The position numbers and the translations under genes were made by a program. This document shows positions 58,985 through 64,000 of a DNA stretch of 64,000 nt, piece by piece. The DNA comes from Pomphorhynchus laevis. Lineage: Eukaryota; Acanthocephala; Palaeacanthocephala; Echinorhynchida; Pomphorhynchidae. The stretch is from NCBI GenBank assembly GCA_012934845.2, contig WNNJ02001797.1, positions 1 through 64,000 on the forward strand. The letters are read 5' to 3'. Below the pieces are notes generated by a model. The model had not been told where the DNA came from, did no database searches, and saw only the letters and a program-made list of their open reading frames with translations. Every line of letters begins with the position of its first letter. Within the stretch, counting starts at the first letter, position 1.

Positions 58985-60715
58985 ATCTGAGAAATTTTAT
59001 TTTCCTCACTTCCGCTTGTAAGCGATGGAGGTAGAAAATACAGTCAATTTATATACAAAAAATGTCAGCTTATTATTGTACTTATCGAGCTAGTCGTCAT
59101 CCATCACGAGGACGAAAAGTGTGCAGAAGTTGTGGGAACGTTACGAAATGACGATATCGAATCTACTTTGCGCAAACTCCATGTAGAAAGAACTGAACAT
59201 GAAAACAGATGGAGAAGGTCACAACATGAAAGTCCACAGAAACGACAGTAACAGTCAGAATTTCTTGAATGACAAGGCAACCTGATCATACAAAATTTGT
59301 CATGGTAACCATGAGTAGATATTCTCCAAACAAGCGGTCGGTTTGCATTAAATGGCATTTTCCAATTATTCTGAAGAAATACCGGAGTGCAATAAATAGC
59401 AGGATCAAGTTTTGCAACAGAAATCTGCGTATTGCTGAGATGGATCGAGAGTGCCGGTGTTATAGGCAGATTAAACGAATTTGCAAAGGTATACGCACAC
59501 GATGAGAGTTGAGATAACGCTGACACTAATGTCGAAGAGGTCATGGGTGAGAGCCCTGTGATACGTTTAATATACCTCCATTGAAGCGAATCAAATTTGC
59601 GGAAATTAGCAGTAGTAAGATCAAGCCAGATCGCCTGAATACCATATGTCAATATAGGAAGGATCATCACCTTAAAGAATTTTAGGGCACCGTCGAAGGA
59701 CAAATTACCTATGTTTCTGAAGGAATACATTCTTTCAGTTGCCTTGACACACTTGTTGGAAATATGTTTCGAGAATGTCCATTTCGAATTTAAAACAATA
59801 CCAAGGTAGGAATACTCACAACAAAATTCAAAATTGCTATTTCGATATTGCAATGAGTCATCACCGCGTAGACGGCCACCCTTCCTGAATTTTATAGCTC
59901 GGGACTTATCTAGATTTACCACTATAAAATTTTGTGTGCAGTAGGTATCTAGACGATTCAATGACATTGTTGCTGAATCAATATCATGAGAAAGTATGAC
60001 TAAATCATCTGCATACATTATGCAGCTGGATCTACCGCTTTGACAAACAAAGAAGGGAAGGTCACTAACGAATAGCGTGAAAAGCAGCGGGCTTAAAGGA
60101 TCCCCTTGTAACACCCCTCGATTTTGGATCAAGTGTTGTGACAATTGCAGTCCATCCGAAATACGAATTTCATTAGGCGACAATATGGCTGCAAGTAGTT
60201 TTAACATTGGACCGCGTATGTGAAACTCGAAATGAAGCTTGCTTAGTAAGAGAGACCGATTCACAGAGTCAAACGCCTTTGTAAAATCAATAAATAACGC
60301 ATACATGCATGAATTTGCTGCGAAACGCTGTTTTACCCTTTCTCTTAAAGTAGAAATCGCCCCAACTGTAGATCTACCTGGTCGAAATCCATATTGTTCA
60401 TTCGCTATACGTGAACCACATGATCGCATAATACGACGGTGAACTAGCGAAGTCAATAGTTTATAGGCATGATTTGTTAAGGCTATTCCTCGATAAGAGT
60501 TCGTAGATAAAGGATCTGTTTTGCCTTTATACATAACTTTTATGGTCGCTTCTTTCCAGGACTTAGGAATAGGACATCCAAACAGAATAGAATTGTAAAG
60601 CCCCAACCAGAATGGCTCTAATATATGTAGAGACTGTTTGATATGCTCTATGCATAACCCATCAGGGCCAGCCGCCTTTCTTATCGATATAGAAAATACA
60701 CAAGCTCTTAACTCT
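58985..60715 (-). mobile_element. LINE-E with uninterrupted reverse transcriptase ORF (5'-truncated)
   Basis: One open frame runs from about 60715 down to the stop at 59104 (first ATG 60606). It begins in the fingers (KAAGPDGLCIEHIKQSLHIL) and shows PIPKSWKEATIKVMYKGKTD, NSYRGIALTNHAYKLLTS, EQYGFRPGRSTVGAIS, ALFIDFTKAFDSVNRSLL, GVLQGDPLSPLLFTLFVSDL and the catalytic MYADDLVIL. A Cys/His-rich C-terminus follows (CRFCGLSCCDLLHLFSC). The endonuclease end is missing. No stop or shift within more than 500 codons implies a young insertion. The clade is not determined. A 3' UTR with AATAAA follows to about 58985, ending in ATT repeats. Confidence 0.9.
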
Positions 60716-60830
60716 CATTATTAATATTATTAATAATGTTATTAATAATATTATTAATAATATTATTAAATTATTAAATTATTATTAAATTATTAAATAT
60801 AATATTATTAATATTATATTTTGACCTAAA
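60716..60830. repeat. ATT/AAT-rich low-complexity tract
   Basis: Degenerate ATT trinucleotide and palindromic AATATT repeats. Similar ATT repeats border the other end of LINE-E near 58960-58990. Confidence 0.9.
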
Positions 60831-60993
60831 AAAATTTTGGTTTCTTATAAACATACAATATAATAACATACAATAAAATAACATACAATAACAAACAGAA
60901 GCAAATCGACTTTTCATTAATCGACTAAAACAACAAACTTAACTACACCTTTAAAAATTACAATTCTGAAGCAAGTCACATTTGGTTTAACGC
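60831..60993 (+). other. probable 5' UTR of RLE LINE 3
   Basis: Non-coding, A-rich leader directly before the ORF. It contains three ACATACAATA-type repeats (about 60850-60885). Confidence 0.4.
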
Positions 60994-63900
60994 ATGGTTC
61001 GCGGACAACCATCAGATAAGCACTTGTGTTGCAATTGCAACGGCCCCGCTGCCGTCTGCAAAGGTTGCCGCTGCGCTAAGTCAAACAAGATATGCTTTAA
61101 CTGCCGCGCACCGAGATGCAGAAACAAAACCTCTAATATCGACGCTACAATTCAATCCAACACGCAACTTGATAATCAACCGACGGATGCTTGTCAGAAT
61201 GACTTTCTCAACGAGGAAATACCCAGCACTACTAAATCAATAACCGACTTATTTAACGCAGTAATTCATTGGAGACCTAACCTAATAGAATTGCCACGTT
61301 GTTCCGCCAGTCACAAAATAGTCGAGATCCTGGCCAATTTATATTGGGAATCCTCAGAAGCCCATGCCGACACTCGGACACTACTACAGAAAACAACGGT
61401 CTTCTCTCACTGTATTTTGCAAAGAATACCATCCAGAAAAATCTTGCTGATTCGCAAGACCCTCGAGCGAAGATTAGTCAGTTGGCAAAATAAAGATTAC
61501 GAAACTCTTTATAACGAAGCTTTGTATCTGCAAAGTAATTTCGGATCCCGCAAGCCTCTTCCACCGAGAAGCTGGGTTAAACGTTATCAAGGCCTAGTAA
61601 CAAAGGGCTAAATAAGAGCCAGCTCGACTGTGCTAGAAGACACAATTGAAACAAAAGCCCTTCATCCACAACATATCATTGATGGCACTTCAGTAATGTC
61701 AATGCTTCAAGACTTACACCCCGAGGCACATCAAGCTGATCCAGATACCCTCTTGACTACCCCGTTCCCTGGATCCAAAGTACATCATCTCAGCCGGTTC
61801 TATGCTCTGGACGAAACACACATTATCAGATCGAGTAAAAAAACCAAAGGAAGCTCGGGTCCGTCCGGAATTGATGCTCGCTCATGGCTTCACATGCTGA
61901 CAGATTTTGATTCGAATTCACTCATCCTAGCCAAAGCACTTGCCTAATTCGCTTTCTTCGTCGCAACAGAACCACTCACTCCAGGAACTTTAGATGCTTT
62001 CACCGCTTGCCGTCTGGTTGCTTTAGAGAAAAAGTCAGGAGGAATCCGCCCCATAGGTATTTGCAATACTGTCAGACGCATTATAAGCCGGGCCATTCTA
62101 GATATTGTTCGCAATGACATTCAGGACGTTGCTGGGTCCGTTCAATTGGGGCTTCTCAAAAAGGCGGTATCGAAGTCGCCATCAGCACACTTAGAGATGA
62201 GTTTAACCGTCACGACGACCACTGTATTTTGTCAATCGATGCTTCAAATGCTTTCAACCGAACAAACAGAGCGGTGGCATTACACAACATAGATTTCGTA
62301 TGCCCGTCGCTTTCTCGGGCTCTTTGTAATGTCTACGCAAACCCTGCACAACTCATTGTGGGAAGTCAAAGCTTATACTCCACCGAAGGTTTCACCCAGG
62401 GCGATCCTTTTGCGATGGCTGGCTTCGCCCTGACCTCTCTCCCTTTGATAAAAGCAATTCAACACAAAGTTCCGTCGGTCTTCCAAAAATGGTATGCAGA
62501 TGACGCCAACTTTATTGGGACCACTGACGTTTTGAAACAGGTATGGGAAGTGCTTCATACCGATGGACCAAAGTATGGCTATTTCGTAAACACACGTAAG
62601 TCTCACCTCCTATCACACCTTCATATTGATCAATCGAACCTCCCCGACCCCGAAATAAAAACTTCCACCGATGGAATCATCATTCTCGGCAGTCCAGTCG
62701 GGTCCAACGATTTTGTAAATGCAGCAACCGCAAAACTTCTGTCTACATGGACCACAATGCTGCAACGTCTCGATTATGTTGCCAAGGTAGATCCGCATGT
62801 CGCTTTTGCAGGATTAATCAACTCCGTCCAATTTAAGTGGACACATATAATGCGCACCTGCGACTGTTCAGCCACTATCTGGTCGGATCTGTCACACACC
62901 TTAACCACACAGCTTCTCCCAAACTTCGTGTCCTGGGACCTCGATGAAGACTGGAAGTCAATATTGTGCTCTCCTTTAAAATTCGGAGGTATTGGAATCG
63001 CGAACCCTGCAACCATAGCCACACTTGAACGCAAATCCTCAAACATGCTAATTTCAACCTATAATTCTGGTTCAGGTGGCGATAGCCTAAGAGAGAGGCA
63101 GAAAACTATGCTTAGCGAAATCAAGACACTACGATCACTATCGCACCAAGAACGCCTCTCTAAAATTCCGATCTTAGCGATACCCGCAACCAGTAATCTG
63201 ATCGCGCATGCTGCTCGCAGTGGAGCTTCTTCGTGGTTAAGTGCGCTTTCGCTCAAGCATGAAAATTTTTATCTTTCTTCTCACGAATTCAGGGATGCTT
63301 TGAACGCAAGGTATGGACATACTGATTCTAAGATTGAAGTTAACAACTGCATTTGCGGCACTCGAGTCAGTGTGGCTCATTCCTTATCATGTAGACGAGG
63401 TGCTTTGCCTTCGATCCGGCATAATGCAGTCCGCGACATCATCTCACACTATCTTAGCCGCATATCTCACGGCGTAGCTTGCGAACCTCAGCTAACCGAG
63501 GTTCCTGAAAATATTACTTTCGAACGAACAACAACCCGTGATCCAAGCGCGCGTCTTGACATAGTTTGTTCCGGGCTACACGGTAGTCGATTTGAGCGAA
63601 CATTTTTTGATGTTAATGTATTTGCTGCACCTGCTCAATCGAACATATCAAGGAAGCCTGAGTCTGTTTTCGAATACAACGAGAGTCGCAAGAAAGCCAA
63701 ATACAGTGAACGGATTGCGCTAGTTGAACGAGGGTCTTTCATACCTCTTATTTTCTCCACTTCGGGAGGAATGGGCATAGAAGCGGAAAGATTAATCAAA
63801 ACCACGGCTTCAAAACTGACGCATCGGTCAACGCGTTCTTATCCTGATCTAGCCATAAAGATGAAACGAGACATCAGTTTTGAAATCGCACGATCAGTTT

Positions 63901-63995
63901 CCGCATGCTTACGCTCGCCACGTTCCAGCTGTTCCAAACCTATTAATCTTATGACAACCCACCACAGCGAGTTTTGCGCTGTGCTCGAAGTCTAA
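60994..63995 (+). mobile_element. RLE-type LINE 3, single ORF, nearly complete
   Basis: The ATG at 60994 opens about 1,000 codons in one frame except for TAA at 61609, TAA at 61945 and a one-base loss near 62150. N-terminus: Cys-rich cluster (CCNCNGPAAVCKGCRCAKSN, then CFNCRAPRC). Middle: reverse transcriptase with LVALEKKSGGIRPIGICNTV, SIDASNAFNRTNRA, GFTQGDPFAMAGFAL and WYADDANFIG. C-terminus: finger CICGTRVSVAHSLSC, IRHNAVRD, and a restriction-like nuclease (ARLDIVCSGL ... TFFDVNVFAAP ... KKAKYSERI), stop at 63993-63995. The frame from 62229 to the end (588 codons) is intact. The layout matches early-branching LINEs of the R2/R4/NeSL type; target-site preference cannot be judged because the 3' flank is outside the window. 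Confidence 0.9.
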
Positions 63996-64000
63996 TTATG

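Noticed and set aside
59269-60442. Plus-strand ORFs opposite LINE-E and minus-strand ORFs opposite RLE LINE 3
   Set aside because: Shadows of the real reverse-transcriptase frames, without motifs.

Overview
This window is nuclear DNA from an invertebrate-like animal. The host background is very AT-rich, with spliced genes whose introns range from about 50 bases to more than 2 kb. The mobile elements are all of animal type: CR1/L2-like and Jockey-like LINEs, restriction-like-endonuclease (RLE) LINEs, Penelope-like elements (PLE) and a Mag-type Gypsy element. I cannot name the phylum from the sequence alone. No tRNA, rRNA, CRISPR array or bacterial-type operon was seen. LINE letters (A, B, C, D, E) are my own labels. 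|| Left third (1-31 kb): a dense nest of retroelements. Three plus-strand copies of one CR1/L2-like family (LINE-A) lie at 318-3214, 6484-10919 and 24262-27854; smaller minus-strand pieces lie at 3215-4390 and 12057-12769. The first copy is split by a 1.8-kb foldback DNA element (1061-2883) with an 8-bp target duplication. The second has a 13-bp minisatellite at its 5' end, open in frame with ORF1, and sits inside a remnant of another LINE (LINE-B). Jockey-like LINE-C occurs at 4600-5311 (minus), 22850-23430 (minus) and 27861-30990 (plus). RLE-type LINE pieces lie at 12770-14548 (plus) and 17018-18245 (minus). An intronless, broken ubiquilin-like sequence (14563-15979) and PLE pieces follow. 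A Mag-like Gypsy element (18522-22396) has very short LTRs and is flanked on both sides by copies of the same 241-bp sequence. || Middle (31-40.9 kb): AT-rich DNA with tandem and inverted repeats and no gene I can support. || Host gene (40975-58421, plus strand): a DOT1-type histone H3 lysine-79 methyltransferase (DOT1L homologue), reconstructed from about 17 exons whose splice phases agree throughout (1,884 nt, 628 codons with the stop). The first exons and promoter lie upstream and were not found. Introns hold three-fold repeated PLE reverse-transcriptase pieces, a PLE GIY-YIG piece, a LINE remnant, terminal-inverted-repeat elements, and a family of foldable repeats present in opposite orientations near 44-45 kb and 56-57.7 kb. 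One stem of that family shows compensatory base changes around an invariant CTGATGA loop. || Right end (58.4-64 kb): a minus-strand LINE with an uninterrupted 500-plus-codon ORF in an ATT-rich tract, and a nearly complete single-ORF RLE LINE (60994-63995) broken only by two stop codons and one frameshift.
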